Assembly: GCA_963795775.1 (NCBI GenBank) | Contig: CAWCJL010000002.1 | Location: 782,291-846,290, forward strand | Source: CAWCJL01 sp963795775 | GTDB lineage: Bacteria > Acidobacteriota > Terriglobia > Terriglobales > Acidobacteriaceae | Length of the DNA stretch: 64,000 bases | Direction: 5' to 3' | Shown here: positions 8,246-17,399 of the stretch, piece after piece | How the letters are laid out: every line of letters begins with the position of its first letter | Position numbering within the stretch: position 1 is the stretch's first letter | Notes under the pieces: generated by a model | Databases searched by the model: none | What the model saw: the letters and a program-made list of their open reading frames with translations, nothing else | What the model was told of the DNA's origin: nothing | Translations under genes and position numbers: made by a program

Positions 8246-8935
8246 AGGGGCAGGGGGCAAGGTTAGCGGTCAGGGATCGAGGGCTCAGGGGGCAGGGGCA
8301 GGGGCAGGGGTCGAGTCCCACCGTTCGCGCTTGTGTTTGTGATGGCCGTAGCGGGGCGCGAAGGATGGGGCACCCGGGCTTTGCTGGGGAGAAGCAGATC
8401 CCTCGCTTCGCTCGGGATGACACGACGGCCCTTCGCTCACGATGATGAGTTGTGGTTGTGAGCGGGCGAACCGCAGGTCCTTCGACTGCGTGGGCCGGCG
8501 CGGCCGGCCCACTTCGCTCAGGATGACAACGTTTGGAGCGGGCGAGCCGTTCGGTAAAGCAGAGCGGCGTCAAAGCAGAGCGTTCGGCTCGCTCCCCACC
8601 CCAACACGCAACTTCGGCGTGCCGGAGACCCCGCTGCGCTCGCTCGGGATGACACGATTGGTTGCGGCGATCACGCGCTTCGCTCGGGGTGACACGATGG
8701 CGTAGCGCTCACGATGACAGCATAACCGCGGCGATTACGATGACGAGTTGTGGTTGTGTGAGCGGGCGAACCGCAGGTCCTTCGACTGCGTGGGCCGGCG
8801 CGGCCGGCCCACTTCGCTCAGGATGACAAATGTGTGGGTTGTGCGAGCGGCTCAGCAAAGCAGAGGGGGCGGCTCGCTCTCCACCCCAGCACGCAACTGC
8901 AGAGTGCCGGGGACCCCGGTGCGCTCGGATGACAG
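8246..8935. repeat. Composite repeat block between 8.2 and 8.9 kb
   Basis: Opens with G-rich heptamer-like sequence (GGGGCAGGGGGCAAGG, GGGGCAGGGGCAGGGG; 8246-8315), then REP-like units at 8393-8424, 8470-8527, 8770-8827 and composite units with the CACCCCAGCACGCAA...GGCGTGCCGGGG inverted repeat at about 8590-8660 and 8876-8935. The segment 8441-8529 is repeated nearly exactly at 8739-8829, including the perfect inner palindrome GGCCGGCGCGGCCGGCC, so it was copied as a unit. No gene is supported in this stretch. Confidence 0.75.
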
Positions 8936-8938
8936 TGG

Positions 8939-9940
8939 CTAACGCAGCAGGGTGGCGGCTTCCTTGGCGAAGTAGGTGACGATGAAGTCGGCGCCGGCGC
9001 GGCGGATGGATATGAGGGATTCGAGGATGGCGCGCTTGCGGTCGAGCCAGCCGTTGGCGAAGGCGGCCTGCAGCATGGAGTATTCGCCGGAGACCTGGTA
9101 GGCGCCCATGGGGACGTCGAAGCGTCCGCGCGCGGCGTGGATGACGTCGAGGTACGGGAGGGCCGGCTTCATCAGGATCATGTCGGCACCTTCGCCCAGG
9201 TCCTGCTCAATCTCGCGCATGGCTTCGCGGAGATTGGCGCCGTCCATCTGGTAACTGTGGCGGTCACCGAACTGCGGCGCGGAGTCGGCGGCATCGCGGA
9301 AGGGTCCGTAGAAGGCGGAGGCGAACTTGGCGGCGTAGGAGAGGATGGGCGTGCTCTCGTGGCCGGCTTCGTCCAGCTCGTCGCGGATGACGCCGACGCG
9401 CCCATCCATCATGTCCGAGGGCGCGACGATATCGGCGCCGGCTTCTGCGAGCGAGACGGCGGCCTGGGCGAGCAGGCCGAGGCTGGCGTCGTTGTCGATT
9501 TCGTACGAGGTCTCCTTTTCGCCGACCGTCTGGCGCACCACACCGCAATGGCCGTGGGAGGTGTACTCGCAGAGGCAGACATCGGCGATGAGGACGAGGT
9601 TCCTGGTCGCGGCACTCGCCTTGAGCGCGCGGAGGGCCTGCTGCACGATGCCGTTCGGGTCATAGGCGCCGCTGCCGTGCTCGTCTTTGCTTGCCGGCAG
9701 GCCGAAAAGGAGCAGGCCTCCGAGGCCGAGGGCTGCGGCCTGATCGGCTTCTTTGAGAGCTTCGTCGATGGAGAGATTGAAGACGCCGGGCATGGAGGCG
9801 ATCTCTCGCCGGACGCCTTCACCGGGACAGAGAAAGAGCGGGTACACCAGCGCTCCGGGGTGGAGATGCGTTTCACGCACGAGCGAGCGCATGGCGGCCG
9901 TGGAGCGCAGGCGGCGCAGACGGGTTTGGGGGAATTCCAT
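8939..9940 (-). CDS. hemB: Porphobilinogen synthase (delta-aminolevulinate dehydratase)
   Basis: A 333-residue enzyme that condenses two 5-aminolevulinates to porphobilinogen in tetrapyrrole (heme, cobalamin) synthesis; cytosolic. The active-site metal-binding cysteines are present in DVCLCEYTSHGHCG (Cys122, Cys124, Cys132), marking the zinc-dependent type. The two active-site lysines are Lys205 in SYAAKFASAFYG and Lys258 (Schiff base) in ILMKPALPYLD. Length is standard. It stands alone between repeat blocks; its stop codon abuts the repeat block at 8935. Translation starts at the ATG at 9940, the first codon of the family-typical RLRR(L/N)R N-terminus. Confidence 0.95.
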   Translation of the reverse strand: MEFPQTRLRRLRSTAAMRSLVRETHLHPGALVYPLFLCPGEGVRREIASMPGVFNLSIDEALKEADQAAALGLGGLLLFGLPASKDEHGSGAYDPNGIVQQALRALKASAATRNLVLIADVCLCEYTSHGHCGVVRQTVGEKETSYEIDNDASLGLLAQAAVSLAEAGADIVAPSDMMDGRVGVIRDELDEAGHESTPILSYAAKFASAFYGPFRDAADSAPQFGDRHSYQMDGANLREAMREIEQDLGEGADMILMKPALPYLDVIHAARGRFDVPMGAYQVSGEYSMLQAAFANGWLDRKRAILESLISIRRAGADFIVTYFAKEAATLLR

Positions 9941-9957
9941 GGTTTTAGTGTAGATGG

Positions 9958-10156
9958 GCGGGGTGGGGGGTCAGGGGTCAGGGGTCAGGGGCAGGCGAAC
10001 CGCAGGTCCTTCGACTCGCTACGCTCGCTCAGGATGACAAGGGTTGTAGTAACGCTTGCTCAGGAATGAGAGCGTGCGGGTGTGCGAGCCGGCGGGAACA
10101 GCAGTTCCCTCGGCTCGCTCTCCACCCCAGCACGCAACGGCGGCGTGCCGGGGATG
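9958..10156. repeat. Heptamer array and REP-like units upstream of hemB
   Basis: GGGGTCA heptamers (9968-9991), then a GCAGGTCCTTCGACT-type REP unit (10000-10039), then a unit with AGCAGTTCCCTCGGCT joined to CACCCCAGCACGCAACGG...GGCGTGCCGGGG (10099-10155). The order heptamers, first REP type, second REP type, stem-forming CACCCCAGCACGC motif matches the blocks at 5.3, 8.3 and 25.2 kb. Confidence 0.7.
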
Positions 10157-10160
10157 GCCT

Positions 10161-10706
10161 TCAGGGAGTCTGGGGCATGGAAATCTGGTCGTACTCGATG
10201 GCGGAAGGGGACGGCAGCAGCACCCACAGGGTGTAGATGGCGAGCAGGGTGCCGGTGATGGGCTTGAGCAAGGTGAGAAACGCGGTCACGATGGCGAGGA
10301 TGCGTCCCCAGGAGGCGCGGCGCATAAGGCCGATGCCGGTGATGACGCAGAGCAGGGCTCGCAACCCAATGACCACCGAGACAAACGGCAACAGCCAGGA
10401 GAATTGCGCAACCAAGGCCGGGTGATGATGGAAATGCCCGGCGAAGGGGGCCAGTCTCCACGGGCCGGTTCCGGGACCGATCATTGCTGCGAGGAACGGA
10501 AGAGCGACGAGCCAGCCGAGGACGGTCCAGGCCGCGTATACCAGCCACAGCACGCCGAGGGTTTGCAGGTTGCGATGCACCCGCGTGGGGAAGAACGCGG
10601 TCTGCATGGGCATGGGGGGCACGGGTGGTGCGGCGACCGCAGCGCCGCAATGGGTACACGTTCGGTTTCCGGGTTGTAATGGCTGTCCACACACGCTGCA
10701 AAACAT
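10161..10706 (-). CDS. Zinc-ribbon membrane protein, unknown function
   Basis: A 181-residue protein starting MFCSVCGQPL: an N-terminal zinc ribbon with CSVCG and CTHCG pairs (Cys3, Cys6, and a second CxxC near 17-20), a Pro-rich linker, and about four hydrophobic segments (near 45-65, 85-110, 120-135, 145-165). The start at 10706 is fixed by an ideal AGGAGG six bases upstream; a longer frame extending to 11141 is rejected because it would run through mutS2. Zinc-ribbon plus small membrane domain proteins are common and mostly uncharacterised. It is divergent from mutS2. Confidence 0.65.
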   Translation of the reverse strand: MFCSVCGQPLQPGNRTCTHCGAAVAAPPVPPMPMQTAFFPTRVHRNLQTLGVLWLVYAAWTVLGWLVALPFLAAMIGPGTGPWRLAPFAGHFHHHPALVAQFSWLLPFVSVVIGLRALLCVITGIGLMRRASWGRILAIVTAFLTLLKPITGTLLAIYTLWVLLPSPSAIEYDQISMPQTP

Positions 10707-10858
10707 AAGGGGCCTCCTGGCGGCTGCCGCGCCGGCCGGAGGTGGCGTTTTGTGAGGAAAACCGGGCGCTCCGGACCGGCGCTTCAGTGGTTGGTACGCA
10801 GGGGCAGATGCGCGGGTTCCCTTGCCTGTGGCCGGCGCACGGGCGGTACATTGGAGGG

Positions 10859-13395
10859 GTGAGCCTGTTTCCGGACATCCCTTCGCCCCTGACCGAGTTG
10901 AGCCGCAGCACGCTGGAGTGGGACCGCCTGCTGGACCTGCTCGCCTTTTATGCCACGGCCGGGGTGACAAAGGATTGGCTGCGGGCGCTGGTGCCCTCCG
11001 CCGACGCGGCATGGTTCGGCCGCGAGCAATTGCTGGTGAGCGAGATGCGGGTGCTGCTTTCTGCCGGGGTACGGCCGGCGCTGGGCGGACTCTTTGACGC
11101 AACGCAGCTCCTGGCGAAGTCGCGCATTCCAGGCGCGGCACTCGAAGCCGACGAGCTGCGCACGCTGCTGGCGTTGATTGACGACATTGCGGCGTGGCAG
11201 GCGGCGATTACGCAGCTCGGGGACGATCTGCGGGAGCGCAGCGCGGGCCTGCGCGCGCTGGCGGCGCCGCTGGAAGGAGCGCCGCTGCGGCACCTGGTGG
11301 AGTCGCTGCGCAAGCGGATGAATCCGGATGGCACGCTGGCGGACGACGCGTCGCCGGACCTGCGACGGATTCGGCGCGAGATGGAGCGGCAGCAGCGTGT
11401 GATCGAGGAAAGCCTGCGGCATGCGCTGCGGCGCCTGTCTGAAGGCGGAACGACGCAGGAGGACCTGATCACCATTCGCGGGGAGCGCTTTGTGATTCCG
11501 GTGAAGGCGGAGTGGAAGCGGCGGGTTCCGGGCGTGGTGCACGGCGCGAGCTCGAGCGGGCAGACGGTGTACCTGGAGCCACTGGAGACGATTGAGCAGA
11601 ACAATGAGCTGGTGCGCCTGCTGGATGAGGAGCAGGCGGAGATCCACCGCATTTTTCTGGCGATGACGCGGGAGATCGGGGCGCAGGCTCCGGCCATCAG
11701 CGCGGGAGCGGCGATGCTGGCGCGGGTGGATTCGCTGCAGGCGCGCGCGCGGTTTGCGCAGGAGTACGACTGCGTGACGCCGGAGGTGGCGCAGGAGGAG
11801 AGCGGCGGCGCGCCGGAGTGGACCGAAATCCGGAGCTGGACAGAAATCCGGAGCTGGACCGAAGGCCGGAGCTGCATTTGGAGAAGGCGCGGCATCCGCT
11901 GCTGGAGCGGCGGCTGCGGGCGAGCGGGGGCACGCTGGTGCCGCTGACGCTGGCGCTTACATCGGAGGCACGGCAGTTGATCATCAGCGGGCCCAATACC
12001 GGCGGCAAAACGGTGGCGCTGAAGACGGCGGGGCTGCTGGCGATGATGGCGCAGGCGGCGATTCCGGTGCCGGCGGAGCGCGCGGTGCTGCCGGTGTTCC
12101 ATTGCTTTCTCGCCGATATCGGGGATGCGCAGTCTATTGAGCAGAACCTGTCTACGTTTTCCGCGCATATCGTGAATCTGAACCGGATTGCAGAAAGCGC
12201 GGACGAGCACTCGCTGGTGCTGCTGGATGAACTCGGCTCGGCGACGGATCCGGAAGAGGGCGCGGCGCTGGCGGTGGCGATCGCGGAGCATTTTCTGCGG
12301 CGGAGGGCGTGGTCGATTATCTCGACGCACCACACGTCGCTGAAGGTGTATGCGGCGCAAACGCCCGGGGTGCTGAATGCCGCAGTGGGCTTTGATGAGC
12401 GGACGCTGGCGCCTACCTACGAGCTGCGGCTGGGCGTACCGGGGGCGTCGGCCGGCATTAACATCGCGCAGCGGCTGGGGCTCCATCCGGCGATCATCGC
12501 GGAGGCGCGGGGACGGCTGTCGCACCAGACGGAGGACATCGGCAACTTCCTGGACCAGTTGCATAGCCAGCTCACGGCGGTGGCGGGGGAACGCGAGCGC
12601 CTGCGCATGCGGGAGCAGGAGGTGGCGCGCGAGCGCAACCGGCTGGAGGTGGAAGGGCTGAAGGAGTGGCGGGCGAAGGTGCGCGAGCTGGAATTGCAAC
12701 TGCAGTCGTTGCTGAAAGATTTCGAGTTCCGCATGCGCGAGTCCGTGCGCGCGGTGGAGGACCGCGCGGCGCAGCAGAAGCTGTCGAAGGAAGCGGAGCG
12801 CAGGCTGTCGCGGCTGCGGCGCGAGTTCAGCGAGCAGTTCAGCACGACGGCGCTGGCGCAGCACACCGGGGCGGACAAGGGCGATGCGCATGCGCAACCG
12901 CACCTGGTGCGGCATGTGGCGCCGGGGGACACGGTGCGGCTGAAGTCGCTGGGCAAAACGGGAGTGGTGCAGCGGCAGCTCGATGGCGATGCGTATGAGG
13001 TGGCTATCGGCCCGATGAAAATGCGGGTGCCGCGCAGCGATATTGCCGAGGTGATCGGCGCGAAGATGGGGAGCCCGGTGGCGGTGACACCGCTGGAGGC
13101 GGCGCGCCGGGGTGGCGTGTCGGTGTCGATGGCATCGTCCGGCGACGAGATGCGGCCGGAGATCAACGTGATCGGCCAGACGGTGGACCAGGCGACCGAC
13201 GAGGTGGAGCGGTATCTCGATCGCGCCTTTCTGGCCGGACTGCCGCGGGTGCGAGTGGTGCACGGCACGGGCATGGGCGTGCTGCGCAAGGCGCTGCGCA
13301 CCATGCTGAGCCGGCATCCGCACGTGGCGGTGGTGAGTGAGGCGGAGCAGGTGGAAGGCGGTGCGGGCGCTACGGTGGTGGAGCTTCGGCAGTAG
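10859..13395 (+). pseudogene. mutS2: MutS2 endonuclease/ATPase, reading frame broken by one indel
   Basis: Encodes a MutS2 protein (anti-recombination or ribosome-collision ATPase with C-terminal Smr nuclease) in two frames. Frame one runs from about 10859 to the tandem repeat at 11819-11872 and holds the core domains (VIPVKAEWKRRVPGVVHG). Frame two, from about 11819 to 13395, holds Walker A SGPNTGGKT, Walker B LLDELGSATDP, the coiled coil, and the C-terminal Smr domain (VIGQTVDQATDEVERYLD, VHGTGMGVLRKAL). A -1 shift (one missing base or equivalent) lies in or just before the 18-bp repeats. Joined, the product is about 845 residues, normal for the family. The GTG at 10859 precedes SLFPDIPSPL but its GGAGG is very close, so the start is uncertain. 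It may be a real lesion or a consensus error. Confidence 0.85.
11819..11872. repeat. Three tandem 18-bp repeats inside mutS2
   Basis: Three head-to-tail copies of TGGACCGAAATCCGGAGC with one or two changes each. In the downstream frame they encode repeated DRNPEL; in the upstream frame WTEIRS. The mutS2 reading frame changes at or just before this array, consistent with replication slippage or an assembly problem at a repeat. Confidence 0.85.
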
Positions 13396-13427
13396 CGGGT
13401 GCGGTGGTTAGCTTTGGCTTGGATTCT

Positions 13428-13541
13428 TCGCTCCCCCACCCCAGCACGCAAAGACCACTCCCGGGGGCCCCGGCTGCGGCTCAGAATGACGGGGAAAACG
13501 AAAGCAGGTCCCTCGGCTCGCTACGCTCGCTCGGGATGACA
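13428..13541. repeat. Composite REP-like unit downstream of mutS2
   Basis: A CACCCCAGCACGCAAAGACC...GGGGGCCCCGG segment followed by CTCAGAATGACG, then an AGCAGGTCCCTCGGCT-type unit ending CTCGGGATGACA. Non-coding spacer between mutS2 and the polyketide synthase gene. Confidence 0.65.
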
Positions 13542-13625
13542 GGGGCGGGGTAGGAGATGGCTGGCGCAATGCGTTTTCGTGCGCTGGAAATGGGGTCGCG
13601 GGGCGGCTGGTAGAGTGGGAAAAGC

Positions 13626-14687
13626 ATGAAAATTCTCAGCGCTTCGAGCGCTCTTCCGCCCCACTACTACACGCAACAGCAAGTGTTTGCGGCCCTGAAC
13701 GAACAGTGGAAAGGCAAGCTCGATAATCCTGAACTGCTGGCCCGGTTTCATTCGCGCGTGGGCGTGGACGGGCGCTACTTCTCGCTGCCGCTGGAGGCGT
13801 ACACGGACCTGGATCGCTGGGGCAAGGCCAATGCAGTGTGGCTGGAGGTGGCCGAAGACCTGGGCGAGAAGGCGATCACCTGCGCGCTCCAGCGTGCGCA
13901 CATGGACAAGAGCGCGATTGCGGCGCTGCTGACCGTATCGGTGACGGGGATCGCGAGCCCTTCGCTGGATGCGCACCTGGTGAACCGCATGGCGCTGCCG
14001 ACCCACACGCGGCGCACGCCGATCTTCGGGCTGGGGTGCGTGGCGGGGGCGTCGGGACTGGCGCAGGCGGCGGATTACGTGCGCGCGTATCCGGACAGAG
14101 CGGCGGTGCTGTTGTCGGTGGAGTTGTGTTCGCTGACGTGGCAGCGTGGCGATCTTTCGGTGGCCAACCTGATTGCCTGCGGGTTGTTTGGTGACGGCGC
14201 TGCGGCGGTGGTGGTGGCGGGCAGCGATTTTCCTTTGCACGGCACGAGCACAGGTCCGGAGATCCTCGATGCGGCGTGCAACTTCTATCCGGGCACGGAG
14301 CAGGCGATGGGCTGGGACATCTCGGAGGAGGGCTTCCGGATTGTGCTGTCGCCCGAGGTACCGGCGATCATTCGCCAGCATCTGCCGCAGGATGTGGACG
14401 GCTTCCTGGCGCAGCACGGGCTCAAGCGATCGGACATTGGAAGCTGGATCATGCATACCGGCGGGCCCAAGGTGCTGGAGGCGATGTCCGGCTCGCTGGG
14501 GCTTCCGGACAGAGCGTGCGCGGCGTCCTGGGATTGTCTGAGGCGGGTGGGAAACCTGTCGTCGGCATCGGTGCTGCTGGTGCTGGAGGACGTGATGCTG
14601 CATCGGCGTCCGGCTCCGGGCACGTGGGGGCTGCTGGCGGCGCTGGGACCGGGTTTCTGTTCGCAACTTCTACTGTTACGTTGGTAG
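13626..14687 (+). CDS. Type III polyketide synthase (chalcone/stilbene synthase family)
   Basis: A 353-residue homodimeric ketosynthase that extends an acyl starter with malonyl-CoA without a carrier protein. The catalytic triad is Cys138 in FGLGCVAGASG, His277 in IMHTGGPK and Asn310 in VGNLSSAS. Sequence matches the bacterial alkylresorcinol/alkylpyrone group in overall pattern (LFGDGAAAVVV at 187-197). Neighbours are a convergent FAD oxidoreductase and a methyltransferase, the same trio as srsABC-type loci that make methylated phenolic lipids or quinones, so a long-chain resorcinol or pyrone product is the best guess. The ATG start at 13626 follows GTAGAGTGGGAAAAGC. The product itself cannot be read from sequence. 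Confidence 0.88.
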   Translation: MKILSASSALPPHYYTQQQVFAALNEQWKGKLDNPELLARFHSRVGVDGRYFSLPLEAYTDLDRWGKANAVWLEVAEDLGEKAITCALQRAHMDKSAIAALLTVSVTGIASPSLDAHLVNRMALPTHTRRTPIFGLGCVAGASGLAQAADYVRAYPDRAAVLLSVELCSLTWQRGDLSVANLIACGLFGDGAAAVVVAGSDFPLHGTSTGPEILDAACNFYPGTEQAMGWDISEEGFRIVLSPEVPAIIRQHLPQDVDGFLAQHGLKRSDIGSWIMHTGGPKVLEAMSGSLGLPDRACAASWDCLRRVGNLSSASVLLVLEDVMLHRRPAPGTWGLLAALGPGFCSQLLLLRW

Positions 14688-14694
14688 CGCGGCG

Positions 14695-15859
14695 CTATTG
14701 CGCGTCGGGCAGCAGGGCGGTTTCCTGCCGCAGGCGCGCGCTCTGCAAGAGTTGGCATAGCAGCGCGCAGCCGTGTTCCGCGCCGAAGCCTAACAGGGAC
14801 GTGTGCCCGGTATGCAAGGCAAGCAGGGCGCGGAAAAGCTCGGGGCGGCGGGCCAGTGCATCGAGCGCGGTGCGCCCGAAGGCGGGCCAGCAGTCCATGG
14901 CGAGGAGCACGCGCGCCATCTGCCGCGGGGCGCGGGCCAGCGCGGCGTGGCCCTGCTGGTAGAGACCGGGATTGCCAGCAGCGGAGCGCGTGCGCGAGCA
15001 GGAGCGCCTGACGGAACGCCACGGCGAGCCCTTCGCCGGTGATGGCATCGACGGAACCGGAGATATCGCCGATGAGGAATGTGCGGTTTGCGTAGACGCG
15101 CGGCAGGCGGCGGTTGGAGGTGACGGCGCCGCGCAGCCCCGAAGCAGCGGATGCCTTCTCCAGGCGCGCGGTGAGCGACGGAAACGCCGCGAGGGCGGTG
15201 GAGAAATCGGCATCGCGAGCGGGGGTGCGAGCGAGCAGCGCGACGCCAATTTCCCGCGTGCTTACTGGCGTGACGTAGACCTGGCAGGCGGGGCCCCAGT
15301 AGACCTCAACGGCATCGCTCCAGGGCGGCACGGCGAAATGCCGGCGCGCGGCGAAGCGCACGCGGCCGGTACGCGCGGGAGCAAAACCGATGCTATGCGC
15401 CAGCGTGGAGCTGTGGCCACCGGCAAGCACCAGCCAGTCGGCGTGGTATGACTGCCCACGGCTGACGAGCGTGCGATCGCGCTCGAGCGAGACAGGCGCG
15501 TTCCAGAAGAGCTGGACGCGGAGGGCTTCGGCCCGCTCGACCAGGCGCTGCTGCAGGTGCGTGCGGCGGAGGCCGAGTCCGTGGCCGTGTGCGAAGGAGG
15601 CGGCAGCGGTGCGCGTTGCGCCCTGGAAGCGGATGCCGTGGAGGGGAAAGCCTTCGCCGGGTGCGAAAACGGTGCCAAGTGCACGCAGGGCTTCGAGCGC
15701 GTCGGGCATCAGGCCTTCGCCGCAGGCCTTATCTACCGGCGGCTGCTGCCCGTCGAAGAGCGCACAGGCAAAGCCGCTTTGCGCGAGGGCGATGGCGGCG
15801 GCCAGCCCAGCCGGACCGCCACCGACGATGGCTACCTGAAAGCGGCGTGTGGGATCCAT
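14695..15859 (-). pseudogene. FAD-dependent oxidoreductase of the PKS locus, one frameshift
   Basis: A geranylgeranyl-reductase/aromatic-hydroxylase-type flavoprotein. The N-terminal frame begins at ATG 15859 and has the dinucleotide fold VAIVGGGPAGLAAAIALA, the conserved GEGLMPDALEALRALG, and the second FAD motif FLIGDISGSVDAITGEGLA. Near 14975-15005 the frame shifts (+1, an extra base) and the C-terminus continues in another frame through YQQGHAALARAPRQMARVLL to the stop at 14695. Rejoined length is about 387 residues, normal. It converges on the PKS gene with only 7 bp between stops. It probably hydroxylates or reduces the polyketide product, by analogy with SrsC. The break could be a real mutation or a sequence error. 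Confidence 0.8.
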
Positions 15860-15942
15860 AGCGGAGTTCCAGCAACCATTATGCGCTCCGCAGCACTCTT
15901 CGATAGCAGCCGCCGTGGGCGCGGCCGGAGGAGGCACCAGCT

Positions 15943-16671
15943 CTGAAACGGATTCTGCAACAGGAGCTTCTGGACAGGGACGCGGGGTCTGCCCAGGAGG
16001 TACGGTCGGCGCTGCGATCGCTGCGCTGGGTCAACCGGCTGTTCGGCGGCAATCGCATGCACCTACGGCTGCTGCAGCGGGTGCTGCACGGCGTGACGGC
16101 GCGACCGCTGCACATCCTGGAAGTGGCGGCGGGGCGCGCGGATGCGCTGCGGTGTGCGCTGCTGCGCTTCCGGCTGCCGCATGCGGCCGTGCGCGTGACC
16201 CTGTTGGACCGGAGCGCGCAGCACCTGCCGGTTCCCGCGGAGTGGTCCGCACCGCTGCCCCGGCCCGAGTTGCTGCCGGGGGATGCGCTGAGCCTGCCGC
16301 TGCCGGACAAGAGCGTGGACGTGGTTTCCTGCTGCCTGTTTCTGCACCACCTGGACGAGCCGCAGGTGCAGTGCTTCTTTCGCGAGGCGCTGCGGGTCGC
16401 GCGGGTGGCAGTGCTGGTGAACGACCTGGAGCGGCGCTCATTGCACTACATGCTGGCGTGGCTTTTCAGCCTGGTGGACCCGAGCCGGCTATCGCGCCAC
16501 GACGGACCGGTGTCGGTACGGCAGGCGTACACGCGCGCGGAGTTGGAGGCAATGCTGCACAAGAACGGTTACCGATTCGAGGTGTTCGGGGGCTATCTGT
16601 TCCGGCTGGGAATTGTGGTGTGGGAGAGCAGTTCGGGGTGCGATGCGGGCACTGCCACGGCAAGTTATTGA
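15943..16671 (+). CDS. SAM-dependent methyltransferase of the PKS locus (CTG start)
   Basis: A class I methyltransferase: SAM motif ILEVAAGRADALRCAL, acidic LLDRSAQHL, and post-motif VDVVSCCLFLHHLDEPQ. The first ATG in frame (16057) is too late: the 38 codons before it encode a typical helical N-terminus (QQELLDRD, LRSLRWVNRLFGGNR). No ATG, GTG or TTG exists between the upstream stop at 15904 and 16057, but a CTG at 15943 lies nine bases after GGAGGAGG, so I assign a rare CTG start, giving 242 residues. It is divergent from the FAD gene (84 bp between starts). Likely O- or C-methylates the polyketide, as SrsB does. A short product from 16057 is the alternative. Confidence 0.75.
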   Translation: MKRILQQELLDRDAGSAQEVRSALRSLRWVNRLFGGNRMHLRLLQRVLHGVTARPLHILEVAAGRADALRCALLRFRLPHAAVRVTLLDRSAQHLPVPAEWSAPLPRPELLPGDALSLPLPDKSVDVVSCCLFLHHLDEPQVQCFFREALRVARVAVLVNDLERRSLHYMLAWLFSLVDPSRLSRHDGPVSVRQAYTRAELEAMLHKNGYRFEVFGGYLFRLGIVVWESSSGCDAGTATASY

Positions 16672-16744
16672 GGCGGGCAGCGGGCCCCTGACGTGTGCTA
16701 GTATCAGGCGCACATTGGGCGTGCTCCGTCCGGAGGCATTCCAT

Positions 16745-17386
16745 ATGATTCGCATCATTACTGTGGAACGGGAATACGGCAGCCAGGGGGCGGAGTTTGC
16801 GCACCGTCTGGCGGACCGGCTGGGCTGGCGACTGATCGACAAGTGCCTGGTCGAGGAGATTGCGCGCAAAACCGGCATGGATCGCTCCATGGTGGCGAGC
16901 TGCGACGAGCGACTGGATCCGTGGTACTACCGGCTGGGAAAGACCTTCTGGCACGGAAGTGTGGAGCGCATGCCGGCCATCATGTACGAGAAAGAGATAT
17001 TCGACAGCGAGCGCATGGTGAACCTGGTGCGCAGCTATTTGAAAGACCGTATGGCCGAGGGCCACTGCGTGGTGGTGGGGCGTGGCGCCGCGCATGCGCT
17101 GGCGGCACAGCCGGGCGCCTTCCACATTTTCGTGTATGCCTCGATGAAGAGGAAGCTGGCGTGGTTCCGGGACCAGTTCCCCGAGCACGCGGACGAGGCC
17201 GAAGAGGAGCTGGCGGCAACGGACCGGCGGCGCGCAGCGTACATCCGCCAGTTCTATGACCAGGACTGGACCGATCGCCGGGCGTACCACTTGATGATGA
17301 ACTCCTGCATGGGGTTCGAGGCGATGGTGCGGGCGACGCTGGAGGCGACGGCGCTGGCGGCGCATGTGCCGGCCCGGGTGGGGTGA
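16745..17386 (+). CDS. Cytidylate kinase-like family protein
   Basis: A 213-residue P-loop nucleotide kinase of the cytidylate-kinase-like (AAK6-type) family: variant P-loop VEREYGSQGAEFA (8-20), a central CVVVGRGAAHALA, and basic lid-like KRKLAWFRDQF. ATG 16745 has GGAGG seven bases upstream; a longer frame from 16613 overlaps the methyltransferase and is rejected. True Cmk generally has GxxGxGKS/T; here the Lys is missing, so the substrate is unclear. It follows the methyltransferase by 73 bp on the same strand and could be cotranscribed, but no functional link to polyketide synthesis is known to me. Confidence 0.75.
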   Translation: MIRIITVEREYGSQGAEFAHRLADRLGWRLIDKCLVEEIARKTGMDRSMVASCDERLDPWYYRLGKTFWHGSVERMPAIMYEKEIFDSERMVNLVRSYLKDRMAEGHCVVVGRGAAHALAAQPGAFHIFVYASMKRKLAWFRDQFPEHADEAEEELAATDRRRAAYIRQFYDQDWTDRRAYHLMMNSCMGFEAMVRATLEATALAAHVPARVG

Positions 17387-17399
17387 GATTCGAAGTTCG

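Noticed and set aside
11760..11880. Programmed -1 frameshift in mutS2
   Set aside because: No canonical X-XXY-YYZ slippery heptamer and no following pseudoknot are visible; an indel at the tandem repeat is simpler, and MutS2 is not known to use recoding.
10948..13323. Long minus-strand open frame opposite mutS2 (791 codons)
   Set aside because: Arg/His-rich shadow of a GC-rich gene; both halves of mutS2 on the plus strand have clear family motifs.
15849..16691. 280-codon frame overlapping the methyltransferase gene
   Set aside because: Gly/Ala/Arg-rich shadow; the adjacent frame has the SAM-binding motif and a supported start.
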